64,000 bases of DNA from Edaphobacter bradus. GTDB taxonomy: Bacteria; Acidobacteriota; Terriglobia; Terriglobales; Acidobacteriaceae. The position numbers and the translations under genes were made by a program. A model generated the notes under the pieces. It was not told the DNA's origin. It ran no database searches and saw nothing but the letters and a program-made list of their open reading frames with translations. The DNA lies in contig NZ_JAGSYF010000001.1 in the NCBI RefSeq assembly GCF_025685645.1, positions 1,178,001 to 1,242,000 of the forward strand. The letters run 5' to 3'. This document shows, in pieces, positions 1 through 9,178 of this stretch. Within the stretch, counting starts at the first letter, position 1; every line of letters begins with the position of its first letter.

Positions 1-302
1 GTCGGCTCTGCCGGAGGAGTCCCCAGCGACTCAGGCTGCGTCTCCACCACCATCTTCGGCTCCTGGGCCGGCTCAGGGGCTGGCACCGCAACCGCGACGG
101 GCTCCTTCTTGGCTTCAACCACCGGTGGCAACTCAGGCTCCGCGGCACGTGCCGGCGGTGCATCAGGATAGGCCGGTCTCAACGGAGCCGGCTGGTTCGC
201 CGGGAGCTCCTGTCCGCTCTTCCCCGTGGACTCCGAATCGTTCGGCCCACGTCTAGGACGTCGTCTCATCTTTTCGCGCATCCATTCGCGCAGTTCGCGC
301 AT
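1..302 (-). CDS. Unrecognised Pro/Glu/Ala-rich protein, N-terminal part (runs off left edge)
   Basis: An open frame on the minus strand runs without a stop from an ATG at 302 to the window edge. The N-terminus is strongly basic and helix-like (MRELREWMREKMRRRPRR), followed by a low-complexity segment rich in Pro, Ala and Glu, probably disordered. I recognise no domain. The frame stays open upstream of 302 and that stretch also looks protein-like (ASDLRQAYTLCYKRH just before the Met), so the true start may lie further up, possibly at a GTG or TTG between 303 and 400. No ribosome-binding site is evident at 302. It is divergent from gap. The real domain, if any, lies beyond the window. Confidence 0.5.
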   Translation of the reverse strand, partial: MRELREWMREKMRRRPRRGPNDSESTGKSGQELPANQPAPLRPAYPDAPPARAAEPELPPVVEAKKEPVAVAVPAPEPAQEPKMVVETQPESLGTPPAEP

Positions 303-507
303 ATGTCGCTTGTAACACAGCGTATAAGCCTGTCGCAAATCTGAGGCACTTCCGCCGCCGCGAGATTCTTCCCTCCTGGGCGCCAAACACTGATGTGATA
401 GATTCCCCTTGGCAGATGTGCAGCCTGCCCACCCGCGTTCTAAAATTGAATCAACGCACTCAAATAATTGGTTCAACGCACTCAAACAGACAGGAGCAAC
501 CGTAATC

Positions 508-1512
508 ATGGCTGTAAAGGTAGGTATCAACGGCTTTGGCCGTATCGGACGTAACGTCTTCCGCAGCGCCCTCGGCAACCCCGAAATCGAATTCGTAGCC
601 GTAAACGACCTCACCACCCCGGCCACGCTCGCCCACCTTCTTAAGTACGACTCCATTCTCGGCAACCTTCCTAACAAAATCACCCACGGCGCCGACTGCA
701 TCAACGTCGACGGCAAGCAGATCAAGGTCTTCGCTGAGAAAGACCCGTCCAAGCTCGACTGGGCCAGCGTAGGCGCTCAGGTCGTCGTCGAGTCCACCGG
801 CTTCTTCACCGACGCCGAAAAGGCCAAGGCTCACCTCGGCTCGACCGTCAAGAAGGTCATCATCTCCGCCCCTGCCACCAACGAGGACATCACCATCGTC
901 CTCGGCGTCAACGAGGGCAAGTACGACGCGTCCAAGCACAACGTCATCTCCAACGCCTCCTGCACGACGAACTGCCTCGCGCCCGTCGTCAAGGTCCTGC
1001 ACAACGCCTTCGGGATCCAGTCCGGCATCATGACCACGATCCACAGCTACACCAACGATCAGGTCATCCTCGACACGCCACACAAGGACCTCCGCCGCGC
1101 CCGTGCCGCCGCGCTCTCGATGATCCCCTCGAGCACCGGCGCCGCTAAGGCCCTCAAACTCGTCATTCCCGAGATGGACGGCAAGCTCGACGGCTTCGCA
1201 ATCCGCGTCCCCACCCCCAACGTCTCGGTCGTCGACCTCACCTTCGTCACCGAGAAGCCAATCGACGTCAAGACCGTCAACGCCGCCCTCAAGGCCGCAG
1301 CAGACGGCGAGCTCAAGAGCTACCTCGGCTATACCGACGAAGAGCTCGTAAGCTCCGACTTCAAGGGCAACGCACTCTCCTCCATCGTCGACTCCAAGCT
1401 GACCAAGGTCATCGGCAACACCGGCAAGGTCGTCAGCTGGTACGACAACGAATGGGGCTACTCCAACCGCGTCAAAGACCTCATCCTCTTCCTCGTAAAG
1501 AAGGGCCTCTAA
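508..1512 (+). CDS. gap: Glyceraldehyde-3-phosphate dehydrogenase
   Basis: Glycolytic and gluconeogenic enzyme that oxidatively phosphorylates glyceraldehyde 3-phosphate to 1,3-bisphosphoglycerate, in the cytosol. The 334-residue protein begins with the Rossmann motif INGFGRIGR and carries the active-site segment [12 protein letters not shown] with catalytic Cys about residue 152. The Asp in VAVNDL, after the second beta strand, is typical of NAD-preferring enzymes. The start at 508 is chosen over the upstream in-frame codon at 409 because family members start [11 protein letters not shown] and CAGGAG lies about 11 bases before it. The leader has a short direct repeat (AACGCACTCAAA). pgk and tpiA follow on the same strand with small genes between, so this is a loose triose-phosphate cluster rather than a tight operon. 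Confidence 0.97.
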   Translation: MAVKVGINGFGRIGRNVFRSALGNPEIEFVAVNDLTTPATLAHLLKYDSILGNLPNKITHGADCINVDGKQIKVFAEKDPSKLDWASVGAQVVVESTGFFTDAEKAKAHLGSTVKKVIISAPATNEDITIVLGVNEGKYDASKHNVISNASCTTNCLAPVVKVLHNAFGIQSGIMTTIHSYTNDQVILDTPHKDLRRARAAALSMIPSSTGAAKALKLVIPEMDGKLDGFAIRVPTPNVSVVDLTFVTEKPIDVKTVNAALKAAADGELKSYLGYTDEELVSSDFKGNALSSIVDSKLTKVIGNTGKVVSWYDNEWGYSNRVKDLILFLVKKGL

Positions 1513-1548
1513 GCAAGTCAGATTCTCCCTAAACGCTCGTCATTCTGA

Positions 1549-1602
1549 GCGAAGCGAAGAACCCCCGCATTTTGCTCGAAGCGGCAAGGTTTTTCGCTTC
1601 GC
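1549..1602 (+). repeat. GAGCGAAGCGAAG dispersed repeat fragment forming a hairpin downstream of gap
   Basis: GCGAAGCGAA at 1549-1558 pairs with TTCGCTTCGC at 1593-1602. The sequence CGTCATTCTGAGCGAAGCGAAGAA just before and within it resembles the repeats at 9036, 9179 and 53.9 kb, so this looks like a partial member of that family. Its position straight after gap means it could also end the gap transcript, but no clean T-run follows. Confidence 0.5.
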
Positions 1603-1654
1603 CACTTAAACTCCAGTCTCCAATCCTGCGCTTGTAAAATAGAGAAGGGGTTCC

Positions 1655-1927
1655 ATGTGCGACGAGGTCGATAAAGACACAGGAACCAAGGAAGAACGGC
1701 TCGCCAGCATTCGCTACTGGCAAAACCGAACTGCTGCAGAGCGCTTTGAAGAAACATGGAGGCTCAGCGTCGAGGCTTATGGAATGCCACAGGGCAGCCT
1801 ACGCGATGGACCATTTCGCATCATTCGTCGAACGAAGGGCGGCAAGGAGGAAGTGGTCCGAGAATGGAGCGGGCCGAATCCTTTGCGCCATGCTTCGGAA
1901 CAAACTCCAGATTCAGAACGACGATGA
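1655..1927 (+). CDS. Small uncharacterised cytosolic protein, coupled to the next gene
   Basis: A 90-residue soluble, charged protein with no signal peptide or membrane segment. GAAGGGGT lies just before the ATG and fits a ribosome-binding site. The central region (IRYWQNRTAAERFEETWRLS) looks like a real amphipathic helix, but I recognise no family. Its stop overlaps the start of the following gene as ATGA, which supports translation of both. Alternative frames through the same DNA lack a ribosome-binding site. Function unknown. Confidence 0.6.
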   Translation: MCDEVDKDTGTKEERLASIRYWQNRTAAERFEETWRLSVEAYGMPQGSLRDGPFRIIRRTKGGKEEVVREWSGPNPLRHASEQTPDSERR

Positions 1928-2262
1928 AACCGTGCTCATGCGGAGGAACAAATGAAAACTGCCGTTGGTGCTCGGGTTCAGGCCAAGTCCCCGATCAGCA
2001 ACCGATCCCTCCACAGCGTCCGTCAGGTAGTGATTACCTAGTTGGGCCGTATGTCAGCGAAAACCGCGTCGTTATCAACTATGATGATCATGGAAATCGA
2101 ATCGAACCTAGCTACGAAGTAAAAGCAAGCGCGCCTCCGTTGACTTGGGACGAACAACTTACAAGAATTTTTGTAGTCGTTCGCAAAATTCTATTCTGGA
2201 TAGCGGTTTACACAGCGCCAATCTTGATCGCAATGCTTATCCGTTCCCTCTTCTATCGCTAA
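1924..2262 (+). CDS. Small protein with N-terminal cysteine cluster and C-terminal membrane helix
   Basis: 112 residues. The start is placed at the ATG overlapping the upstream stop (ATGA) because it puts a compact cysteine motif at the N-terminus: MKPCSCGGTNENCRWCSGSG, that is CxC followed by CxxC, resembling zinc-ribbon or DnaJ-type knuckles. A polar, proline-containing linker follows, and a single hydrophobic segment at about residues 86-109 (ending IAMLIRSLFYR) should anchor the protein with the cysteine part probably cytosolic. No family recognised. The overlap suggests co-translation with the 1655 gene. Confidence 0.6.
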   Translation: MKPCSCGGTNENCRWCSGSGQVPDQQPIPPQRPSGSDYLVGPYVSENRVVINYDDHGNRIEPSYEVKASAPPLTWDEQLTRIFVVVRKILFWIAVYTAPILIAMLIRSLFYR

Positions 2263-2296
2263 GCGACAGAACATGTATCAACTCTCAAATAAACCC

Positions 2297-2674
2297 ATGA
2301 CTCGCACAAACATCCCAGGCACATCCCCCTACGAGCCCATCATCGGCTTCTCCCGCGCTGTCCGCCTCGGCAACCACGTCCACGTCTCCGGCACAGGCCC
2401 TGTCGGCGCTGACGACGGCGACATCACCCAGCAGACCGAGCAGTGCCTCAACCTCATCGCCACCGCGCTCAAGAACGCCGGCTCCTCCATCGAGCACGTC
2501 TACCGCACCCGCATGTTCCTCACCCACACCTCCGATTGGGAGGCCGCCGGGCGCGTCCACGGCAAATTCTTCTCCATCATCCGCCCCGCCGCCACAATGG
2601 TCATCATCAAAGAACTTCTCAATCCCCACTGGCGCATCGAGATCGAAGCCGATGCCTTCATCCCCGAACAGTAG
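2297..2674 (+). CDS. RidA/YjgF/UK114-family protein
   Basis: About 125 residues with the hallmarks of the RidA family: SPYEPIIGFSRAVRLGNHVHVSGTGPVG near the start (given here only as its position, residues 10-37), QTEQCLNLIATAL, YRTRMFLT and a C-terminal IEIEADAFIP. Classical members are enamine/imine deaminases that hydrolyse reactive products of PLP enzymes. The catalytic Arg of RidA (in the VYRTRMF strand) is present, so deaminase activity is plausible but not certain for this subgroup. An in-frame ATG at 2273 would add eight residues; 2297 is preferred on family length. It follows the small gene pair closely and may be co-transcribed. Confidence 0.85.
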   Translation: MTRTNIPGTSPYEPIIGFSRAVRLGNHVHVSGTGPVGADDGDITQQTEQCLNLIATALKNAGSSIEHVYRTRMFLTHTSDWEAAGRVHGKFFSIIRPAATMVIIKELLNPHWRIEIEADAFIPEQ

Positions 2675-2731
2675 CGCAACATCACAAAACGCGCCTGCAG
2701 CGTTTGCCTCTGAGTACAATCATCCCGTCTC

Positions 2732-3211
2732 ATGCAGACGCCTGCCGACCGCCGCCCTCAACTCGTCAAGGCGATCTCACTCTGCTGCGTCATCGCCGGC
2801 ACGCTCGACATCGCCGACGCGCTCATCTTCTACGGCCTCCGCGGCGCCCCTCCCATCCGCCTCCTGCAGAACATCGCGTCCGGCATCCTCGGCCGCGCCG
2901 CCTTCTCGCAAGGCCTCCGCACCGCCATCCTCGGCCTGCTGCTTCACTACTTCATTGCAACGACCGTCGCCACCATCTACATCCTCGCCAGCCGCCGCCT
3001 CCCTCTCATGAGCCATCCGTTCCTCTTCGGCGCTCTCTATGGCATCGCTGTCTACCTGGTGATGAACTACGTCGTCCTCCCGCTCTCGCGGATCGGCCCG
3101 CGCCCCACACCTCCGCTCATCCCCCTGATCAACGGAGTTGCCGCGCTGATCTTCTGCATCGGCATCCCGGTCGCTCTCATCGCCCGCCGCTACGCATCAC
3201 CCGCTAACTAA
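2732..3211 (+). CDS. Four-helix integral membrane protein, uncharacterised
   Basis: 159 residues with four predicted membrane helices: about 12-35, 66-86, 95-118 and 128-152, with short basic loops. The pattern loosely recalls YagU-like inner-membrane proteins, but I cannot confirm that assignment from sequence alone. No catalytic motif is visible. It lies between the RidA gene and pgk with no obvious ribosome-binding site, so the exact start is uncertain. Confidence 0.65.
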   Translation: MQTPADRRPQLVKAISLCCVIAGTLDIADALIFYGLRGAPPIRLLQNIASGILGRAAFSQGLRTAILGLLLHYFIATTVATIYILASRRLPLMSHPFLFGALYGIAVYLVMNYVVLPLSRIGPRPTPPLIPLINGVAALIFCIGIPVALIARRYASPAN

Positions 3212-3306
3212 TTTCCCAGCCGGCATCGCCCCCACGCGCGCTCCAAGCCGCTATCATTTCCTTACAGATAAGTTCATCTTTTGTAACCCAGCAAGAAGGA
3301 ACTCGA

Positions 3307-4533
3307 ATGTCGAAGATGTCCATCCGCGATCTCGATCTCACCAACAAGCGCGTCCTCATCCGTGTCGACTTCAACGTCCCCCTCTCGGCCGACGGCAGCG
3401 ACGCTGCACCGCGCATCACCGACGACACGCGCATTCGCGAGACCATCCCCACCATCGAGTACGCTCTCCGCCGCAAGGCCCGCGTCATCCTCTGCTCTCA
3501 CCTCGGCCGTCCCAAGGGCAAGGTCGTCCCCTCCATGAGCCTCCGTCCCGTCGTCGATCGCCTCCGCGAGTTGCTCGACCACGTCATCAACGACGAAGAG
3601 AACGTCGCCTTCTCCCCCGACTGCGTCGGCGAGATCGCCACCGAGTTGGTATCCAACCTTGAACCTGGCCAGCCGCTCCTCCTCGAAAACCTCCGCTTCC
3701 ACGCCGAGGAAGAAAAAAACGACCCCGATTTCGCCCGCGAGCTCGCCTCGCTCTGCGACATCTACATCAACGACGCCTTCGGCAGCGCGCACCGCGCCCA
3801 TGCCTCCACCGAAGGCATCACCCACTTCGTCCCCGTCTCCGCCGCCGGCCTGCTCATGGAGAAGGAACTCGTCTATCTGAGCAAGGCCGTCGCCGACCCG
3901 ATCAAGCCCTTCGTCGCCATCATCGGTGGGGCCAAGGTCTCCGACAAGATCGAGGTCATCGATAGCCTCCTCGACCGCGTCACCTCGCTGATCATCGGCG
4001 GAGGCATGGCTTACACCTTCCTAAACGCCCAGGGCCAGGCAACAGGAAAGTCATTGGTCGAGACCGACAAGATCGACGTTGCCAAGGCCGCGCTCGCCAA
4101 GGCCAAGAAGAACGGCGTCAACTTCCTCCTCCCCGTCGACCACGTCCTGGCCGACAAGTTCGCGCCCGACGCAAAGACACAGATCTTCTCCGGCAAAGGA
4201 GCCTTCCCCGCCGACTGGATGGCCCTCGACATCGGCCCCGCTTCCATCGAGCTATTCAAAAAAGAGATCGCCGACGCCATCACCATCGTCTGGAACGGCC
4301 CTATGGGCGTCTTCGAGATGCCCGCCTTCGCCAAGGGGACCAACGCCATCGCCAAGGCCGTAGCCGCCAACCACGACGCCACCAGCATCGTCGGCGGCGG
4401 AGACTCAGTCGCCGCGGTCCAGAAGTCCGGCGTAGCCAGCAAGATCACCCACATCTCCACTGGAGGAGGAGCCTCGCTCGAATTCCTCGAAGGCAAGACC
4501 CTCCCCGGAGTAGCTGCACTCACCGATAAATGA
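3307..4533 (+). CDS. pgk: Phosphoglycerate kinase
   Basis: Transfers the acyl phosphate of 1,3-bisphosphoglycerate to ADP in glycolysis and works in reverse in gluconeogenesis. The 408-residue length is normal. The substrate-binding N-terminus ([12 protein letters not shown]), SHLGRPKG, the hinge region with [11 protein letters not shown] and the C-terminal nucleotide loop GGGDSVAA are all present. AAGAAGGA lies six bases before the ATG. An unrelated gene starts within its stop codon (ATGA at 4530-4533), so the downstream DUF4919-type gene is likely translated from the same message. Confidence 0.97.
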   Translation: MSKMSIRDLDLTNKRVLIRVDFNVPLSADGSDAAPRITDDTRIRETIPTIEYALRRKARVILCSHLGRPKGKVVPSMSLRPVVDRLRELLDHVINDEENVAFSPDCVGEIATELVSNLEPGQPLLLENLRFHAEEEKNDPDFARELASLCDIYINDAFGSAHRAHASTEGITHFVPVSAAGLLMEKELVYLSKAVADPIKPFVAIIGGAKVSDKIEVIDSLLDRVTSLIIGGGMAYTFLNAQGQATGKSLVETDKIDVAKAALAKAKKNGVNFLLPVDHVLADKFAPDAKTQIFSGKGAFPADWMALDIGPASIELFKKEIADAITIVWNGPMGVFEMPAFAKGTNAIAKAVAANHDATSIVGGGDSVAAVQKSGVASKITHISTGGGASLEFLEGKTLPGVAALTDK

Positions 4534-5180
4534 AGTCCTATAGCTATAAATCGCTGGCGCTTGGCGGCATTTTGCTCTTCTTTGGACTCGCGCCTCCTGT
4601 GTTTGGCCTCGATGATGCCAAAGTCGCCCAGGCAAAGTACGACGCATTGAAGGCTAAGGTACAGGGTGGTGACCTCAACATCGATTGGCGTGAACTACGA
4701 CTGGATGCAGTCGTTGCGGACTTCGACGGTTTATTTGACTGGCACAAGGCAAACAGCGATGGTGTCGCCGCATTCAACGCCGGCGATTACAACAAGGCGC
4801 TTCTCAAAGCGCAGGAGATTATCCAGCACGACATCGCAAATGGCGATGGACACTTCCTGGCAATGGTGGCGCTGAAACACCTGGGAAAACAAGACGAAGC
4901 AGCTCACGAAAAACTGATCGTGGATAAAATCCTGCAATCCATTCTGAGTTCCGGCGATGGCAAAACCGCCGACACGGCGTGGTTCACGGTAAGCACCACG
5001 GAAGAATATTTCGTCCTCCGGCTTCTTGGCCTGTCTCTAAAGTCGCAAGCCCTGGTCAAACGGGGAGGACACTCCTTTGACCAGATGACTGTAGTTGGCC
5101 AGGACGGCAAGGAGATGACCCTCTGGTTCAATACCGATACAGATATCGAATTGACCCGCAGAGCCTCAGAAGGACCTTAG
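4530..5180 (+). CDS. Exported DUF4919-type protein, translationally coupled to pgk
   Basis: 216 residues. The N-terminus is a typical signal peptide ([19 protein letters not shown]), so the mature protein is periplasmic or secreted. The body ([21 protein letters not shown] and the TPR-like [19 protein letters not shown] segment) matches my recollection of the DUF4919 family, whose function is unknown. The C-terminal part is beta-rich and contains a [12 protein letters not shown] segment. It starts inside the pgk stop codon. Why an exported protein is coupled to a glycolytic gene is unclear. Confidence 0.75.
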   Translation: MKSYSYKSLALGGILLFFGLAPPVFGLDDAKVAQAKYDALKAKVQGGDLNIDWRELRLDAVVADFDGLFDWHKANSDGVAAFNAGDYNKALLKAQEIIQHDIANGDGHFLAMVALKHLGKQDEAAHEKLIVDKILQSILSSGDGKTADTAWFTVSTTEEYFVLRLLGLSLKSQALVKRGGHSFDQMTVVGQDGKEMTLWFNTDTDIELTRRASEGP

Positions 5181-5318
5181 CAATCGAAGCTACCTGATCA
5201 CGACATGCGCAGACCCCTCATCGAATCGGCATGGTAGTCCTCTGCACGAGGCAGTAACCGCCACGATAATCGATTCTGCTTCACAGAAAAAGCATCTAGA
5301 TGGAATACTAGCCTGCAC

Positions 5319-6077
5319 ATGCGAAAGCCGATGATCGCCGCCAACTGGAAGATGTACAAGACCCCCAAAGAGTCCCTGGCCTTCCTCGACGAGTTCCTTC
5401 CGCAGGTCGAGAGCCACACCGCCAGCGAGATCGCCATCTTCCCCACCATGTCCTCGCTCGGCTACGTCATCGAGGCCACCCGGGGAACGTGCGTGACCGC
5501 CGGCGCGCAGACCATGCACTGGCTCAACGAAGGCCCTTACACCGGCCAGACCTCGCCCACCATGCTCGAAAGCATCGGCTGCACCGCAGTCCTCATCGGC
5601 CACTCCGAGCGCCGCATCTACGCCCACGAGACCGACGACATGGTCAACCTCAAGCTCAAGGCCGCGCTCGACCACGACCTTATCCCCATCGTCTGCGTCG
5701 GCGAAACCTTCGACAAGCGCGAGGCCGGACTCACTGAAGCCGTCCTGCGCTGGCAGGTCGCCGTCGCGCTCAACGGCATCCAAGGTGACCTCTGCGGCAA
5801 GCTGGTCATCGCCTACGAGCCCGTCTGGGCCATCGGCACCGGCAGCGTCGCGACGCCCCGCCAGGCCAATGAAGCCCACGCCATCATCCGCCATGAGGTC
5901 GCAGTCCACCTCGGCCAGCGCTGCTCCCAGAGCACACGCATCCTCTACGGAGGCTCAGTCAAACCCGACAATGTCGCCAACCTCATGGCAGAGCCTGAGA
6001 TCGATGGCGCGTTGGTGGGCGGCGCCAGCCTTCAGCCCAGGTCTTTCCTCGACATCATCCGCAACGCCACCGCGTAG
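5319..6077 (+). CDS. tpiA: Triosephosphate isomerase
   Basis: Interconverts dihydroxyacetone phosphate and glyceraldehyde 3-phosphate. At 252 residues it is the standard TIM-barrel length. Lys11 in AANWKMYK, His95 in IGHSERR and Glu167 in AYEPVWAIGTG give a complete active site, and YGGSVKPDN carries the phosphate-binding loop. The 138-base gap from the previous gene shows no strong ribosome-binding site before 5319. It converges on lepB, whose stop is only a few bases away, with no clear terminator hairpin between them. Confidence 0.97.
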   Translation: MRKPMIAANWKMYKTPKESLAFLDEFLPQVESHTASEIAIFPTMSSLGYVIEATRGTCVTAGAQTMHWLNEGPYTGQTSPTMLESIGCTAVLIGHSERRIYAHETDDMVNLKLKAALDHDLIPIVCVGETFDKREAGLTEAVLRWQVAVALNGIQGDLCGKLVIAYEPVWAIGTGSVATPRQANEAHAIIRHEVAVHLGQRCSQSTRILYGGSVKPDNVANLMAEPEIDGALVGGASLQPRSFLDIIRNATA

Positions 6078-6080
6078 CCT

Positions 6081-6677
6081 TTACCGAACCACTCCCACCT
6101 GCTCCATCGGCCAGTACACAAACGCAGCCTTCCCATAGATCAGGTCACGGTCCACCGGACCGAAGTCGCGGCTGTCGCTCGAGATCGACCTGTGATCTCC
6201 CATCACGAAATACTCATCCGGCGGAACCGTCATCTCCGGTTGCGACCGGTCGTCCTCAAACTGCGCCGGCACATACTTCTCCACCAGCTGCTTGCCATTC
6301 ACATACACCCGCCCATGATCGATCCTCAGCTCATCACCCGGCAGCGCAATCACCCGCTTGATATAGCTCTTCTCATGGTCGTGTGGATACAGAAACACCA
6401 CCACGTCTCCGCGATGAATCTCTCCCACCCGGTACGCCATCTTGTTTACAAACAGCCGGTCCTGATCTTCGAGCATCGGCAGCATGCTCGTGCCTTCCAC
6501 TCTCACCGGCTGGTACAGAAACACAATAATGAAGGTCGAAACCGCAATCGAGACTACCAGGTCGCGCACCCACGAGTGCACGCTGTTCCGTCCAGGGGCA
6601 GACCTCTGCTCCGGCTCATTCGCGGGCGGCTGCTCGCTTCCCTGACCGTTCAAACCGTTCTGTTCTTCCACACTCAT
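6081..6677 (-). CDS. lepB: Signal peptidase I
   Basis: Membrane-bound serine protease that removes signal peptides from exported preproteins. 198 residues: a polar N-tail, one membrane anchor at about 39-56, then box B VEGTSMLPML with nucleophile Ser64 and box D SYIKRVIALPGD with general base Lys107. Box E appears as GDHRSISSDSRDFGPV, giving the usual GDxxxxSxDSR arrangement. Its ATG overlaps the TGA of the upstream hydrolase gene (ATGA), so the two form an operon with lepB second. The N-terminal 30 residues are acidic, Gln/Pro-rich and probably disordered. Confidence 0.95.
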   Translation of the reverse strand: MSVEEQNGLNGQGSEQPPANEPEQRSAPGRNSVHSWVRDLVVSIAVSTFIIVFLYQPVRVEGTSMLPMLEDQDRLFVNKMAYRVGEIHRGDVVVFLYPHDHEKSYIKRVIALPGDELRIDHGRVYVNGKQLVEKYVPAQFEDDRSQPEMTVPPDEYFVMGDHRSISSDSRDFGPVDRDLIYGKAAFVYWPMEQVGVVR

Positions 6678-7744
6678 TTAGACGCGCTAACCTCCCCTTT
6701 CGGTGCGCCTTCCAGCCCTAAACCCGGCACCAGCATCTTCCCATCCAGCCCTGCCGGCGACCACGCCTCCACAATCGCCTTCGCCAGCCTGCCAATGGTT
6801 ACTTCACCCTCATTATCTGCCGTCCAGCTCTTATCTTCATTGTCGTACGTAAAGATCGAGATCACCATCGGCCCCGTCTTTCCCGCCACAATGGCCACGT
6901 CATTCCGAACAGCATTCAGGCTGCCCGTCTTGCTGGCAATCCCCGACCCCGTCTCGCTCGCGTCCAGCTTCTCCAGGTACCGCGGGATCGTATTCCGATA
7001 GAACTGGTTTCGCAGCATCGTCAGTGCGACCTGACAGATCGCCGCATCGCCCGGCTGAGAAGCCTCGCCCGGAGCCCCCAGCTCGCACCGCCCGATCCGC
7101 TCCATCGCCATCTCCATCTCGCGCGGAGTCGTCTTGCCCAGCCCGAACTTAGGCTGATCGGCAGGCATCGGCCCAGACGCCGGCTTGCCGATCTTCTTAT
7201 ACAGATGCGTATCCTTCAGGCCCATCCATGCGATCCGCGCGTTCACCGCGTCTACACCAAACCGGTCGATCATCAGGTTCGTGGCCGTATTGTCGCTCAA
7301 GACCACCATCAGCGTCAGCACATCCTTCAGGGTCAGCGTCTGCGGAGCGTCCAGAAACGCCAACACTCCCGACCCGTTCACCCCATCTCCCTTGGCCAGC
7401 GTGATCTTCTCGTCCCACCGCGCCTTGCCTGCACGCACCTGCTCCATCGCCTCAAACAGGATCGTCAGCTTGATCACCGAGGCCGTTTGTACCGGCGTAT
7501 TCTCGTCGATCCCTACCGTATGCCCGGTGTTCAATTGTTTGGCATACAGGGCCACATGCCCGTGGTGCGCCGCCGCCAGTCCCTTCAGCTCCATCTCAAG
7601 CCGACTGTCCTGTCCGGCGATAATCGCAGGCTGCTGAGCCACTCCCTGGGCCTGTGCAGCAATTGGAGCCCCCAGCAGCCCCGTCAGCATTACGAACGCA
7701 GTAACTCCCGTAACCACCCGACGACCGGCAAAGATGTCTCCCAT
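6674..7744 (-). CDS. Exported class A beta-lactamase-like serine hydrolase
   Basis: Periplasmic protein of the penicillin-recognising serine hydrolase fold. From the ATG at 7744 it has a signal peptide (residues 1 to about 32) and the three family motifs: SVIK (Ser89, Lys92), SDN (150-152) and KTG (272-274). The omega-loop ExxLN motif that supplies the deacylating Glu166 in class A beta-lactamases is not visible; the segment before TTPREM reads KIGKPASGPMPADQPKFGLG. It may therefore bind or transfer acyl groups rather than hydrolyse beta-lactams well. A GTG at 7771 is an alternative start. It is coupled by ATGA to lepB. Confidence 0.82.
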   Translation of the reverse strand: MGDIFAGRRVVTGVTAFVMLTGLLGAPIAAQAQGVAQQPAIIAGQDSRLEMELKGLAAAHHGHVALYAKQLNTGHTVGIDENTPVQTASVIKLTILFEAMEQVRAGKARWDEKITLAKGDGVNGSGVLAFLDAPQTLTLKDVLTLMVVLSDNTATNLMIDRFGVDAVNARIAWMGLKDTHLYKKIGKPASGPMPADQPKFGLGKTTPREMEMAMERIGRCELGAPGEASQPGDAAICQVALTMLRNQFYRNTIPRYLEKLDASETGSGIASKTGSLNAVRNDVAIVAGKTGPMVISIFTYDNEDKSWTADNEGEVTIGRLAKAIVEAWSPAGLDGKMLVPGLGLEGAPKGEVSASK

Positions 7745-7980
7745 AGGATTAGTCTTACAGAGAACCCTCACCCCGCAAAGCAGAAAAAGATTTCTGGTCT
7801 ATCCAGCCGACTCCTGCTATACAGAGTCTGGGGATCATCGAGCATTCCACCCCCCTAGACGCAAAGCTTTCCCTACGCATCTAAGCCCAATGGGACTAGA
7901 ATGTTCATAGGAGATGACAGAGCGAGGCCTGGCAGCGACGTAGCGCAGGATCTCGCCGAACGAATCGCGCAAGGAACCTT

Positions 7981-8946
7981 ATGGCCACTCTAACCATGCT
8001 CGAGCAGGCATCCCCCTCCAAATCTGCCCCCCTCGAAGACCTCCTGGAGAGGCTCACAACAGAGACCCCAAACACCGCATCCGAAGGCCTCGACACCAAG
8101 TCGGCCATCGAGATCGCGCGCATCATTAACCACGAGGACGCCAAGGTCGCCGCTGCAGTCAAGAAGGCGCTGCCGGAGATTGCTCTCGTGATCGACACTG
8201 TTGCCCGCTCGCTCCGCGACGGAGGACGCCTTATATACGTCGGCGCAGGCTCGTCGGGCCGCATCGCCTCGCTCGATGCCTCCGAGTGTCCGCCTACCTT
8301 CTCCACCGCTCCGGCTCAGGTGCAATACATCATGGCCGGCGGACCTAAGGCCTTGGCATCGGCCTCCGACGTCAACGAGGACTCTCCCGAGATCGGCCAG
8401 CGCGACATCGCCCGCCGCCGTCCAACCCGCAAAGACATCGTCATCGGCGTCTCTGCCTCTGGCCGCACGCCTTATGTCGTCGGTGCAGTCGAGTACGCAC
8501 GCGCCCGCGGTGCCAAGACTGCCGCTGTCACCTGCAACCTCAACACTCCGCTCTCGACCGTCTCGGATATCACCATCGTCGCCGAGGTTGGCCCTGAGGT
8601 CATCTCCGGCTCTACGCGCATGAAGTCTGCCTCTTCCCAGAAGATGATCCTCAACATGATCACCACTGGAGCCATGACGCGCCTCGGCTACGTCTACGAC
8701 AACCTCATGGTCAACGTGCACATGAAGAACGCGAAGCTCGTCGAGCGTGGCATCCGCGTCCTCATGAAGGTCTGCAAGATCGACCGTGACACTGCCATCC
8801 GAACCATCAAGTCCGCTGGCAAATCCATCCCGATCGCTGTCGTCATGCTCAAGGCCAACGTCGACAAGATGGAAGCCGTCCGCCGCCTCACCAAATCCGA
8901 CGGCAACGTCCGCCTCGCCATCGAGGACTCCCGCCTCGAACTCTAG
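7981..8946 (+). CDS. murQ: N-acetylmuramic acid 6-phosphate etherase
   Basis: Cleaves the lactyl ether of MurNAc 6-phosphate to give GlcNAc 6-phosphate in peptidoglycan recycling. 321 residues with the SIS-domain signature YVGAGSSGRIASLDASECPPTF, the SASGRTPYV phosphosugar loop and a family-typical EVGPEVISGSTRMKSA stretch. AAGGAA lies shortly before the ATG at 7981; a second Met five codons on is less likely. No MurNAc transporter or kinase lies beside it, so recycling partners are elsewhere. The 236-base upstream gap holds no gene I can support. Confidence 0.95.
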   Translation: MATLTMLEQASPSKSAPLEDLLERLTTETPNTASEGLDTKSAIEIARIINHEDAKVAAAVKKALPEIALVIDTVARSLRDGGRLIYVGAGSSGRIASLDASECPPTFSTAPAQVQYIMAGGPKALASASDVNEDSPEIGQRDIARRRPTRKDIVIGVSASGRTPYVVGAVEYARARGAKTAAVTCNLNTPLSTVSDITIVAEVGPEVISGSTRMKSASSQKMILNMITTGAMTRLGYVYDNLMVNVHMKNAKLVERGIRVLMKVCKIDRDTAIRTIKSAGKSIPIAVVMLKANVDKMEAVRRLTKSDGNVRLAIEDSRLEL

Positions 8947-9035
8947 CCTTGAGTCTCCGGATTACCGGAGCATCCTTTTTGGGTTGTCATTCCGGAGCAT
9001 CATTTTTGCTTGTCATTCCGGAGCATCATTTTTGC

Positions 9036-9142
9036 TTGTCATTCCGAGCGAAGCCGAGGAATCTGCTGTTCGCCTGAAGAGTCACTGAAGCTCGGGTGCC
9101 CCATTCATGCCGCAGCCTCATCGCGGCATGGGTGGGAAAGAA
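9036..9142 (+). repeat. 107-bp direct repeat, copy 1 (GTCATTCCGAGCGAAGC family)
   Basis: It begins TTGTCATTCCGAGCGAAGCC and ends GGTGGGAAAGAA. A near-identical copy lies at 9179-9285. Each copy contains the hairpin CATGCCGC...GCGGCATG near its right end. Just before it, the 26-base phrase around CATTCCGGAGCATCATTTTTGCTT is repeated in tandem from about 8970 to 9035. It lies between murQ and the converging GT87-like gene. Confidence 0.85.
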
Positions 9143-9178
9143 CCACACCTCCAGCCACAAAACCACTCGCCTTTTTGG

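Noticed and set aside
2443..3207. 254-codon plus-strand frame rich in Arg, His and Pro
   Set aside because: Shadow of the RidA and membrane-protein genes in another frame; composition is typical of a GC-rich out-of-frame reading.
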